Source of the DNA: an uncultured Muribaculaceae bacterium
GTDB taxonomy: Bacteria; Bacteroidota; Bacteroidia; Bacteroidales; Muribaculaceae
Direction of reading: 5' to 3'
Assembly (NCBI GenBank): GCA_910584735.1
Contig: CAJUBM010000027.1
Coordinates: 1 to 26,687, forward strand
Length of the DNA: 26,687 nt
The notes beneath the pieces were generated by a model. That model saw nothing but the letters and a program-made list of their open reading frames with translations, searched no databases and was not told where the DNA came from. Every line of letters starts with the position of its first letter. Within the stretch, counting starts at the first letter, position 1. Shown here piece after piece: positions 16,174 to 23,308 of the stretch. Both the position numbers and the translations under genes were made by a program.

Positions 16174-17514
16174 ATGATGTCACATGCGGTTAAAATAATG
16201 AAAGCTGTCTGTATGGCACTGGTGTTGCTTATCGTTGTGCCTGATGCCATGGCTTTTCCCGACCCTGCGGCGGTGGCAGCCCAGGCATCCCGCAAGAAGA
16301 AGTCCCGCAAGAAAAGGGCTTCGGCGTCAAAGAAGAAAAGAAAGAGTAAACGCAGGTCAGGGAGGCGCAGGCGTAGGCGCGGCACACGGCGGGCGCCGGT
16401 AATACAGACACTTTGGATGAGTCCCGACAGTTCCTCTTGGGTTCGCAAAGGGCGCCGGGGTATAATCGTTTATCGCGATACTACGGGGTGTGTCCGCGCG
16501 ATGCAGCCTTGTTCCCTCTCGCCCGGGGCAGGATATGCCTATGCCTCGGCCATTAACGAGTATGCCCGCACCCTTGCCAAAGACGGGGTAAAGGTATATA
16601 TGCTTATGGCGCCGTCACAGGGGGAATATTATATGCCTGAGGGATACGGGGTGCCGGGTGCCGAGCAGCGCTGTATCCTTGCCACGGCATCAGCTTTGGA
16701 TACGATGGTAACGCCGGTGTTTGTCAATGATACGCTGCGTAACCATATTGATGAGGAGATATATAACCGCACTGACCACCATTGGGCGCCGTTGGGCGCC
16801 TATTATGCCGGTAGTGCCTTTGCCGAGGCGGCAGGGGTGGGTTATCGGCCGCTAAAGGAGTACACGCCGCAGGTGGTACGCGGCTATGTAGGCACGATGC
16901 ACAAATTTTCAGGCGACCCGGAGGTGAAGAAAGCCCCGGAGGATTTCATATACTTCATGCCTCCTACAGGGTATAAGGCTGAGTTTGTGAATTATTCCCT
17001 GTCCGGCGGCAGGACTGTCGGTGAGACTCCTTTGCATGAGGAGATATTCTTCAAACATTATCCCGATGGCAGCGGGGCGGCGTATCTTACATTCATGGGT
17101 GGAGATACGCGCACGGTGAAGGTCTCACAGACCGGGGGGACGCCCGGACGGCGCCTGTTGATTGTAAAGGATAGCTTTGGAAACGCCATGGCCTCGAATC
17201 TTTTCGGATCGTTCGAGGAGGTACATGTAGTGGATTTCCGTTACTTTCCGCATAATCTGGCTGATTATGTCAGGAGGCACGGTGTCACTGATATGGTGTT
17301 CGTGAACTGTGTGGCTCTTGCTGTAAATCCGAAAACAGCGGCACGGTTGCGCACGATGCTTTTGCAGGGGTTTGAGGATGATAGCGTCTCCGGGCCAATG
17401 GGCGATGACGATTTTGAGCCTGTTGATAATGCCGGAGATGAATCTGATGCAGATTCAGAGGTGGACGATGACAATGATAATGAGGAGGAGACCATTGATG
17501 GAGACGAAGAATAA
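16174..17514 (+). CDS. DHHW/AlgX-like protein with basic N-region and acidic tail
   Basis: This 446-residue exported protein belongs to the DHHW (AlgJ/AlgX-related SGNH) family. After a signal peptide (ending near AMA, residue 27) comes a polycationic segment, residues 40-73, in which 24 of 34 residues are Lys or Arg. The catalytic-type domain has the TDHHWAPLG motif (200-208) and a VKDSFGN nucleophile motif with Ser334. From residue 401 the tail is strongly acidic, about half Asp/Glu. The membrane-proximal ExRxLaxFP segment present in the next gene's product is missing here, replaced by the basic stretch. Met9 (16198) is an alternative start giving a tighter signal peptide. Likely role: periplasmic O-acetyl transfer together with the MBOAT protein. 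The function of the charged ends is unknown. Confidence 0.85.
   Translation: MMSHAVKIMKAVCMALVLLIVVPDAMAFPDPAAVAAQASRKKKSRKKRASASKKKRKSKRRSGRRRRRRGTRRAPVIQTLWMSPDSSSWVRKGRRGIIVYRDTTGCVRAMQPCSLSPGAGYAYASAINEYARTLAKDGVKVYMLMAPSQGEYYMPEGYGVPGAEQRCILATASALDTMVTPVFVNDTLRNHIDEEIYNRTDHHWAPLGAYYAGSAFAEAAGVGYRPLKEYTPQVVRGYVGTMHKFSGDPEVKKAPEDFIYFMPPTGYKAEFVNYSLSGGRTVGETPLHEEIFFKHYPDGSGAAYLTFMGGDTRTVKVSQTGGTPGRRLLIVKDSFGNAMASNLFGSFEEVHVVDFRYFPHNLADYVRRHGVTDMVFVNCVALAVNPKTAARLRTMLLQGFEDDSVSGPMGDDDFEPVDNAGDESDADSEVDDDNDNEEETIDGDEE
17483..17488 (+). promoter_or_regulatory. Strong ribosome binding site inside the preceding gene
   Basis: AGGAGG lies 9 nt before the ATG at 17498 and is made by the Glu codons of the acidic tail of the upstream DHHW gene. 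It decides the start of the second DHHW gene and implies translational coupling, because the two genes overlap by 17 nt. A perfect Shine-Dalgarno is notable in a genome where most starts here lack one. Confidence 0.7.
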
Positions 17515-19084
17515 CAGCATTTCGGGGAAAGGTATGCCGGATGCAAAACGTAAGAAACTTCGTGGAGCTACCGGGGCGGCTCATAAACTATATATAGTGT
17601 TGGTTGCTGCCGTTTTCGTGGCTCTCACGGCGGTGTTTCTGTTTATGCCGCGCACAACATACTCTGAACTTGAAAAGAGAGAATTGGCAACATTTCCCGA
17701 CATGGGAAAGCTGCTCTCGGCGCCGGCTGAACTTACGGCGGAGATTTCTCATTGGTTCAGCGACAGCGAGCCTTTCCGTGACGATTTCATGACGTTGAGT
17801 ATGAATATACGTAATGCGTTCAGATACACTTACGGTTCGCCGGAGGAGGTGGTAACCTTCCGTCCGTCTGAGACGCCTGTAGCAGACGCATCCGTCACTG
17901 AACCGGGTGACGGGGAGCCTCAGGAATATACGAATAATCTTACGGCGGATGAAAACGCGAAGATAGCTAATTCGGGTATAATAATAGTAGGCACGGGCGA
18001 TAATGTACGCGCACTGATGGCCTACGGGGGTAGCCCTAACGGCGGACAGGGTTATATAGATGCGGTCAACGCGTATGCGGAGACATTCCCCGGCGTTAAT
18101 GTATATGCGATGCCTATACCTACGGCAACGGAGTTCTATCTCCCTGAAAAGGCGGCTAAATGCAGCAAGCCGCAACGTCCCACCATAGTGAACATCCATA
18201 ACAAGCTTTCTTCGAAGGCAAGGTTCGTTGATGCATACTCGGCTTTGGCAGAGCATGTGGATGAGGACATATATCTTCGTACCGACCACCATTGGGCGCC
18301 GCTCGGTGGATATTATGCGGCCAGGCAGCTGGCGCATGTTGCCGGAGTGCCGTTCCGCGACCTTTCTTCCTACGAGCGCCATGTAGTCCATGGATATGTT
18401 GGAAGTATGTATGGCTATTCGAAAGATATATCTGTCAAGAACGCACCTGAGGATTTCGTTTATTATACTCCCAAAGGAATTGATTATACCACTACGTTCG
18501 TAACGTATAATACAAACAAAGAATATAAGGTGACCGGGGAGTCAAAACCTTACAAGGGCACGTTCTTCAAACATTATAAGGATGGAAGCGGAGGTGCTTA
18601 TTGTACCTTTATGGGGGGCGACCAGTTGTTGGTTAAAGTGGAGACAGGCACTCCCGGTTCGCGCCGTCTCCTTATTATAAAGGACAGCTATGGAAATACG
18701 CTGCCGGGCTACATGTTCTATTCCTTCAACGAGGTCCATGTTGTCGACTTCCGATATTTCACCCGTAACATGAAGAAATATGTAGCCGATAATAAGATTA
18801 CCGATATCGTTGTGGCCTTCAATATATTCAACGCCTACGGTTCTGCCGCTCCGGCCAAGATAAAGCGGTTCCTCTCGCAGGCCGGCGGTACATATGCCGC
18901 TCCCGATAAGGAAGAACCCCGCCATAAGGAGGATTCAGCCGCGCAGAATGTGCCATCGAAGCAGGCAGAACAACCTGTTGCTTTACCGGAAGCCGTTGTT
19001 AATGATGAAGGGGTTGGAAATCAGACTGGTGAAGATGCTGATAGGGAGACTGATAATTCCGGCGCCATTGAAAGTTTTTTGTAA
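17498..19084 (+). CDS. DHHW/AlgX-like membrane-anchored protein (paralogue)
   Basis: This 528-residue protein is a tandem paralogue of the preceding gene's product. A basic cytoplasmic start leads to one transmembrane helix (about 31-50). Next comes the DHHW-family N-terminal segment TYSELEKRELATFPD, with WFSDSEPFRDDF (86-97) after it. The catalytic-type domain contains RTDHHWAPLGGYYAA (261-275) and IIKDSYGN with Ser397. The C-terminal tail (about 465-528) is polar and low-complexity. The frame opens at 17372, but the Met at 17498 is chosen because of the AGGAGG 9 nt upstream; Met at 17531 is a weaker alternative. It overlaps the previous gene by 17 nt and ends 6 nt before a terminator. Probable role: periplasmic O-acetyltransferase anchored in the inner membrane and fed by the MBOAT protein. 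Confidence 0.87.
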   Translation: METKNNSISGKGMPDAKRKKLRGATGAAHKLYIVLVAAVFVALTAVFLFMPRTTYSELEKRELATFPDMGKLLSAPAELTAEISHWFSDSEPFRDDFMTLSMNIRNAFRYTYGSPEEVVTFRPSETPVADASVTEPGDGEPQEYTNNLTADENAKIANSGIIIVGTGDNVRALMAYGGSPNGGQGYIDAVNAYAETFPGVNVYAMPIPTATEFYLPEKAAKCSKPQRPTIVNIHNKLSSKARFVDAYSALAEHVDEDIYLRTDHHWAPLGGYYAARQLAHVAGVPFRDLSSYERHVVHGYVGSMYGYSKDISVKNAPEDFVYYTPKGIDYTTTFVTYNTNKEYKVTGESKPYKGTFFKHYKDGSGGAYCTFMGGDQLLVKVETGTPGSRRLLIIKDSYGNTLPGYMFYSFNEVHVVDFRYFTRNMKKYVADNKITDIVVAFNIFNAYGSAAPAKIKRFLSQAGGTYAAPDKEEPRHKEDSAAQNVPSKQAEQPVALPEAVVNDEGVGNQTGEDADRETDNSGAIESFL

Positions 19085-19090
19085 AATATA

Positions 19091-19123
19091 GTCGGTGTGT
19101 CAAAATCATTCTGACACACCGAC
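19091..19123 (+). terminator. Intrinsic terminator of the O-acetylation cluster
   Basis: A perfect 12-bp stem, GTCGGTGTGTCA (19091-19102) with TGACACACCGAC (19112-19123), has a 9-nt loop and is followed by TTTGTT. It starts 7 nt after the stop codon of the last DHHW gene. Confidence 0.9.
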
Positions 19124-19180
19124 TTTGTTAATATGAAGTTTTTTAACGATAGTAACTGCTTTTTAGTGGAACCGGATGGT

Positions 19181-19220
19181 AGTGGCGCCGGACCTCCGGG
19201 ACGGCAGGCCACCCGAAGAG
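19181..19220 (-). repeat. Dispersed palindromic repeat, copy 2 (inverted)
   Basis: This is the exact reverse complement of 19303-19342 over 40 nt (41 if the flanking T/A pair is counted). Its own core hairpin spans 19182-19212 (GTGGC with GCCAC). The second stem-loop found beside the other two copies is not recognisable next to this one. Confidence 0.8.
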
Positions 19221-19302
19221 TAAGAGCATTATAACATATACATATCAGGTGACTTTTTAAGAAAAAGCGGATTATATTATCCTAATAGCAGTTATGCCTC
19301 GC

Positions 19303-19342
19303 CTCTTCGGGTGGCCTGCCGTCCCGGAGGTCCGGCGCCACT
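19303..19342 (+). repeat. Dispersed palindromic repeat, copy 3
   Basis: It is a perfect inverted partner of 19181-19220 and 39/40 identical to copy 1 at 27-66. The core hairpin is 19311-19341. Together with copy 2 it forms an inverted pair separated by 82 nt, an arrangement like bacterial interspersed mosaic elements. Confidence 0.8.
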
Positions 19343-19369
19343 ATAAGTTACCTCGGATAATGTTGGAAG

Positions 19370-19391
19370 GCGTCTATATGAATTTTGACGC
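19370..19391 (+). repeat. Second stem-loop of the repeat element, copy 3
   Basis: GCGTC (19370-19374) pairs with GACGC (19387-19391). The loop contains most of TGAATTTTGA (19379-19388), shared with copy 1 at 109-118. The stem sequence differs from copy 1 but still pairs. Confidence 0.5.
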
Positions 19392-19422
19392 ATCTCCTTA
19401 AATTTATCCCTCTCATATAACG

Positions 19423-19430
19423 TATCTTTG
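19423..19430 (+). promoter_or_regulatory. Orphan -7 box facing into the fbp 3' end
   Basis: TATCTTTG is an exact TAnnTTTG match on the plus strand, but no plus-strand gene follows; transcription would run antisense into fbp. No -33 TTG is evident. It may be a chance match, an antisense promoter, or part of the repeat element. Confidence 0.3.
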
Positions 19431-19445
19431 TACTGTATGTATTGT

Positions 19446-21431
19446 TTACTTCGTACGCTCTTTTATTAGGCCGTGACGGTAGGCGTAGAGAAGTTCGGTG
19501 AGTTCGTTGATTTGGGCCTGTAGTTCGGATCCCTTGTCGGTGTCGCGCACACGCTGCCGCTGGTTGCTTAGTTCTACAAGCTGTGTGGTAGAGCGTATGT
19601 CAGTACCTTGGGTAACGGCCTCTTCCGTGGATGAGAACGGTTCGTGTTGCACAAGCTGGAGGCCGCGACTATGGTAGATAAGTGTATATCCTGCAATACC
19701 AGTGGTGTTGTGGTATGCTTTGGCGAAACCGCCGTCGATAACCATAAGCAGGCCGCCGGCACGTACGGGGCTTTCGCCTTTGATAGTGCGAACAGGCACG
19801 TGGCCGTTTATTATGTGGCGGTGTTCCCCCTTAACAGAGAATTCGTCAAGAATCATATTGCATATGTCGGGATTGTCGCGGAGGGTATAATAATGCCCTT
19901 TGTCCTCTTTGTGCGTGGCTTTGTCGGCTATAAAGTAGCGTTCGAAGGTGGTCATCTTTGCCTTATCGAAGAGCGGGGAGTCTGTGCCGCACCATAGATA
20001 CCAATAGAAATCTATAGCGAAATCGCGTACATCGGCGGGGGTATCGGTGTTGAAGGCCGCCCTCATCATCATGCCTACGCGGTGCAGCAGTTCGCGGCCG
20101 TGGAATTTCTCCCCGTTTATGTCGACATCCATCATAGTGCCATCGGCATTTAGAGGCATCGAGGCGTGGAAGAGCAGGTTGCCGTTCGTTATGGCATACA
20201 TGCAGCCATGGGAGAAGAGGCAGTTTATGTGTTTGCGTAGCTTGTCGCTGACGAGGAATGAATGGCGCAGGCGCTCCACAAGCCGTTCCTCTTCGCATGT
20301 AAGGGCATACGGATCGGTAGTATCTACGGTCGGGAAGTTCGTGTCGAGCATCGGGTGTTCCGTGCCATATATAAGAACTGTACCCTTTTCGCGGTCAATC
20401 AGGTGTAGGAGGTTACGGTGGGCCATTTTCCATTCAGGCCGTTTTGCAATCATCTGACCTTCGAGCTTGAACTGTATTATCGCTATAGCCTTGTGCATTT
20501 TTGCCATCAGCATCTGGGTCTTCTCGTCAGGGATTCCGGCCGCATCGGTTGTGTCGGACAGTTTCGGGAGGAACTGGCGGCAGTCATCATCACCGTATAC
20601 ATCCATGGCGAAAGTGGCCAGTGGAAGAAGGTTTATGCCGTAGCCGTCCTCAAGGGTGGTCATATTGCCGTAGCGGAGCGACACCCTCAGAACGTTGGCT
20701 ATGCAGCAGGTATTCCCGGCTCCGGCCCCCATCCATAGTGCGTCATGGTTGCCCCACTGTATATCGAACCTGTCGTAGTGGCAGAGCATATCCATTATCA
20801 GGTGCGCGCCCGGCCCACGGTCGAACACATCGCCGAGAATGTGCAGTTGGTCGATACTCAGCCGTTGTATCACATTGCATATGGCGACGATAAAGGCATC
20901 GGCCTGTCCCGTGGAGATTATTGTCTCTATGATGCGTGAGAAATATGCCTGTTTGTCATAATCGGTATGCTCTTCGTGAAGAAGCTCCTCTATTATATAG
21001 GCGAATTCTTTCGGGAGAGCCTTGCGGACTTTGGAGCGGGTGTATTTCGATGATACCGACCTGCACACCTTTACAAGGCGATGGAGGGTTATGTTGTAGA
21101 AATTTCCCAAATCGGCCTCTTCCTCCTTTATGAGTTCGAGTTTCCGTTCGGGATAATATATCAGTGTACACAGGGCGCGTATGTCTTCCTCGCGCATGGA
21201 TGTGGAATAAATCTCGTTTACTTTTCGGCGGATATTGCCTGAGGCATTTCGCAGGATATGGCTGAAAGCCTCATCCTCGCCGTGTATGTCGGCCACGAAA
21301 TGTTCCGTACCTTTGGGCAGATTGAGTATGGCCTCGAGATTTATAATCTCGGTGGACGCCGAACTCACAGTAGGGAAAGACTGTGACAGGAGTTCGAGAA
21401 CTCTTCGGTCGTTGTCAAATTTTTCAATCAT
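19446..21431 (-). CDS. fbp: Fructose-1,6-bisphosphatase, class III
   Basis: This enzyme hydrolyses fructose-1,6-bisphosphate to fructose-6-phosphate in gluconeogenesis, in the cytoplasm. The 661-residue protein is of the long class III type (Firmicutes/Bacteroidetes), which belongs to the calcineurin-like metallophosphatases. Metal-binding motifs are VADIHGE (46-52), ILGDVFDRGPG (198-208) and WGNHDALWMGAG (226-237). Later segments such as NGHVPVRTIKGESPVRAGG are also typical. It is unrelated to class I Fbp or GlpX. It follows pncC by 18 nt and is the last gene of the tsaD-pncC-fbp run. No standard terminator follows it, only the palindromic repeats. Confidence 0.95.
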   Translation of the reverse strand: MIEKFDNDRRVLELLSQSFPTVSSASTEIINLEAILNLPKGTEHFVADIHGEDEAFSHILRNASGNIRRKVNEIYSTSMREEDIRALCTLIYYPERKLELIKEEEADLGNFYNITLHRLVKVCRSVSSKYTRSKVRKALPKEFAYIIEELLHEEHTDYDKQAYFSRIIETIISTGQADAFIVAICNVIQRLSIDQLHILGDVFDRGPGAHLIMDMLCHYDRFDIQWGNHDALWMGAGAGNTCCIANVLRVSLRYGNMTTLEDGYGINLLPLATFAMDVYGDDDCRQFLPKLSDTTDAAGIPDEKTQMLMAKMHKAIAIIQFKLEGQMIAKRPEWKMAHRNLLHLIDREKGTVLIYGTEHPMLDTNFPTVDTTDPYALTCEEERLVERLRHSFLVSDKLRKHINCLFSHGCMYAITNGNLLFHASMPLNADGTMMDVDINGEKFHGRELLHRVGMMMRAAFNTDTPADVRDFAIDFYWYLWCGTDSPLFDKAKMTTFERYFIADKATHKEDKGHYYTLRDNPDICNMILDEFSVKGEHRHIINGHVPVRTIKGESPVRAGGLLMVIDGGFAKAYHNTTGIAGYTLIYHSRGLQLVQHEPFSSTEEAVTQGTDIRSTTQLVELSNQRQRVRDTDKGSELQAQINELTELLYAYRHGLIKERTK

Positions 21432-21449
21432 GTTTATCGGTTTTTTGAT

Positions 21450-21914
21450 TTAAGGTAGTATTCCAAGAAGCAGTGATATGGCGGCTTCGGTAGCTTGATT
21501 TATAATCTCGCTACGTGTGCCGGAAAAATGAAAGCATCGCGATTCTTCGCGATAGGGTGTGCGTACGGCAATCCACACGGTGCCGACCGGTTTCGACGGT
21601 GTGCCTCCTCCGGGGCCCGCGATGCCGGAAGTCGCCATGGCGCAGTCTGTGCCTATTGCCCGGCATACTCCGGCAGCCATAGCCGTAACCGTGTTCTGAG
21701 ACACGGCTCCATAGAGCCGCAGCGTCTCCTCAGGCACACCGAGCAGCGATGATTTGACCTGGTTCGTATAGCTCACCACCGAGCCGGAATAGGCTTCGGA
21801 GGCTCCGGGAACGAGGGTCAGCCGATGGGCTATATTCCCCCCGGTACAGCTTTCTGCTGTTGATACCGTAAGTCCGAGTTGCTGCAGGCGTGCGAGAAGA
21901 CGTTGTGTTATCAT
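21450..21914 (-). CDS. pncC: CinA C-terminal-domain protein (nicotinamide-nucleotide amidase)
   Basis: This 154-residue stand-alone CinA C-terminal domain has STAESCTGG (18-26), which carries the likely nucleophile Ser22, and SGIAGPGGGTPSKPVGTVW (96-114). Characterised members deamidate nicotinamide mononucleotide to nicotinate mononucleotide, recycling pyridine nucleotides. The old name, competence-damage protein, comes from the longer CinA. The length matches PncC-type proteins that lack the N-terminal molybdopterin-binding-like domain. It lies 29 nt after tsaD and 18 nt before fbp, so cotranscription is likely although the three functions are unrelated. Confidence 0.92.
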   Translation of the reverse strand: MITQRLLARLQQLGLTVSTAESCTGGNIAHRLTLVPGASEAYSGSVVSYTNQVKSSLLGVPEETLRLYGAVSQNTVTAMAAGVCRAIGTDCAMATSGIAGPGGGTPSKPVGTVWIAVRTPYREESRCFHFSGTRSEIINQATEAAISLLLGILP

Positions 21915-21943
21915 GGTGGGTATTTTATAAATTGGCTGGTATC

Positions 21944-22978
21944 TTAGGAGGGGCGGTTGCTGCCTACTGTCACCCGGGCGAACGGCGCCCGGTCATAAGG
22001 GCAGAAATCATGTTCGAGATATTTGAAATATCCGGCTATAGCCACCATGGCGGCGTTGTCGGTTGTAAATGCACGTTCGGGAATGAAAGCTTTGAGGTTA
22101 TGGCGCCGGCAATAGTCGGCCACTGCGGCGCGTACGCCGGAATTTGCCGATACGCCCCCTCCGATTGCTATGGTGCGTACGCCGGTCTGTTTTGCCGCGC
22201 GGTCGAGTTTGTCTATGAGTATCTCGATTATAGTGCGTTGGAGTGAGGCTGCCAGATGTGGCATGTTCTCCTTCACGAAGTCGGGGTTGGTTTTGGATTC
22301 ATCGCGCAGGGTATATAGGAAGGAGGTCTTAAGGCCGCTGAAGCTGTAATCCAGTCCCGGTATATGTGGTTTGGCGAACTTGAATCTTGAGGGATCTCCT
22401 TCGGCGGCAAGCCGGTCGATATGCGGCCCTCCGGGGTAGGGTAGCCCCATCACTTTGGCACATTTGTCGAACGCCTCTCCGGCGGCATCATCGATGGTCT
22501 GTCCGAGAATCTCCATATCGGACGGGGATTTTACCAATATAATCTGAGAGTTGCCACCCGAAACGAGCAGGCACAGGAATGGGAAATCGGGAACCTCGTC
22601 CTCAGGCTTACGGCGTACGAAATGGCTCAACACGTGCCCGTGAAGATGGTTTACGTCCATTATCGGGATTCGAAGTCCCAACGACATCCCTTTGGCAAAC
22701 GAGGTGCCTACAAGTAACGACCCCAACAGTCCCGGCCCGCGTGTGAAGGCTATGGCAGAAAGATCGGACTTTGAGATGCCGGCGCGTTTTATCGCGGCAT
22801 CGACCACGGGTACTATGTTCTGCTGATGGGCGCGTGAGGCGAGTTCAGGAACGACTCCGCCGTATTCCTCATGTACGCTTTGCGATGCTATGACGTTCGA
22901 GAGCAGCAGTCCGTCGCTTATCACGGCTGCCGATGTGTCATCGCAGGATGATTCTATGCCGAGGATGATAATGCTCAT
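21944..22978 (-). CDS. tsaD: tRNA N6-threonylcarbamoyladenosine transferase TsaD
   Basis: TsaD, with TsaB and TsaE, transfers the threonylcarbamoyl group to A37 of ANN-decoding tRNAs. The 344-residue protein shows the Kae1/TsaD signatures: GIESSCDDTSAAV (7-19), ELASRAHQQNI, FTRGPGLLGSLLVG (78-91), the metal-binding HLHGH (His111 and His115, the same numbering as E. coli) and VSGGNSQI. The frame extends to 23002, but MSIIILGIESSCDDTS is the normal family start, so 22978 is preferred. It heads a probable tsaD-pncC-fbp operon, with a minus-strand TATCTTTG box at 23032-23039. Confidence 0.97.
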   Translation of the reverse strand: MSIIILGIESSCDDTSAAVISDGLLLSNVIASQSVHEEYGGVVPELASRAHQQNIVPVVDAAIKRAGISKSDLSAIAFTRGPGLLGSLLVGTSFAKGMSLGLRIPIMDVNHLHGHVLSHFVRRKPEDEVPDFPFLCLLVSGGNSQIILVKSPSDMEILGQTIDDAAGEAFDKCAKVMGLPYPGGPHIDRLAAEGDPSRFKFAKPHIPGLDYSFSGLKTSFLYTLRDESKTNPDFVKENMPHLAASLQRTIIEILIDKLDRAAKQTGVRTIAIGGGVSANSGVRAAVADYCRRHNLKAFIPERAFTTDNAAMVAIAGYFKYLEHDFCPYDRAPFARVTVGSNRPS

Positions 22979-23031
22979 ATCCGTTGGATTTGCTAAACAC
23001 AATGATTGCTGCCGGTTTCTCCGGCTTCGTG

Positions 23032-23039
23032 CAAAGATA
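23032..23039 (-). promoter_or_regulatory. Candidate -7 box for the tsaD operon
   Basis: Read on the minus strand this is TATCTTTG followed by C, an exact TAnnTTTG match, 53 nt upstream of the chosen tsaD ATG. A small hairpin (23011-23025) would lie right at the 5' end of the transcript. Confidence 0.6.
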
Positions 23040-23116
23040 CATTTTTTTTATGAGTTAAGTCTGTTTTTATAAAAACTTATTCCATTTGAATGATGTTATA
23101 ATATCGAACGAATAAA

Positions 23117-23145
23117 AAAGCCGGATGAAAACTTTGCACGGCTTT
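23117..23145. promoter_or_regulatory. Inverted repeat around a candidate frc -7 box
   Basis: AAAGCCG (23117-23123) and CGGCTTT (23139-23145) form a 7-bp inverted repeat around a 15-nt loop. AAACTTTG (23129-23136) inside the loop is one base off TAnnTTTG on the plus strand. In the minus direction the stem is followed by a T-run, so it could equally be a terminator or insulator for leftward transcription. As a palindrome straddling a -7 box it could also be an operator. These readings cannot be separated by eye. Confidence 0.3.
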
Positions 23146-23291
23146 GACTTACACACTGTGTCCTCGGGAGAACGGCGGTATCTGAAAGTCCGTCTTCAAC
23201 GGGGACGGGAATAATATAGGAGAATGTATGTATTCGCGACATATGTGTAGGCCAAAATTCAAATCAGATAACTAATCAACTAATAATTTCA

Positions 23292-23297
23292 AGGAGG
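23292..23297 (+). promoter_or_regulatory. Shine-Dalgarno of frc
   Basis: A perfect AGGAGG lies 11 nt before the frc ATG (23309), after an AT-rich leader. Most other starts in this window lack such a site, so high translation of frc is plausible. Confidence 0.65.
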
Positions 23298-23308
23298 AAT
23301 TTAAAACT

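Larger units (their letters stand above)
19085..19445. other. Convergent intergenic island with repeats
   Basis: This 361-nt gap lies between the convergent DHHW gene and fbp. It holds, in order, the terminator (19091-19123), an inverted copy of the palindromic repeat (19181-19220), 82 nt of AT-rich unique sequence, a direct copy of the repeat (19303-19342), its second stem-loop (19370-19391) and a plus-strand TATCTTTG box (19423-19430). No open frame with coding character was seen. Confidence 0.8.
22979..23308. other. Divergent intergenic region between tsaD and frc
   Basis: This 330-nt region contains a small GCCGG/CCGGC hairpin in the tsaD leader (23011-23025), the tsaD -7 box (23032-23039) and an AT-rich stretch. 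It then holds an AAAGCCG/CGGCTTT inverted repeat (23117-23145) that encloses a near-consensus plus-strand -7 box, a possible 15-codon ORF (23228-23275) and the frc ribosome binding site (23292-23297). I recognised no known riboswitch. Confidence 0.7.

Noticed and set aside
14717..19084. Dlt (D-alanylation) system because of the DltB-like MBOAT
   Set aside because: There is no DltA ligase or DltC carrier, and the partners are DHHW/AlgX-like and SGNH proteins, which fits AlgI-type acetylation.
19181..19342. Insertion sequence or MITE with 40-bp terminal inverted repeats
   Set aside because: The arms are themselves hairpins, no target-site duplication is evident, the 82-nt interior has no coding capacity, and a solo copy exists at 27-66. 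A REP/BIME-like reading fits better, though a MITE is not excluded.
23097..23102. TATAAT as a sigma70 -10 box upstream of frc
   Set aside because: Bacteroidetes housekeeping promoters use TAnnTTTG. A TATAAT in such an AT-rich stretch is expected by chance, and no matching -35 element was found.
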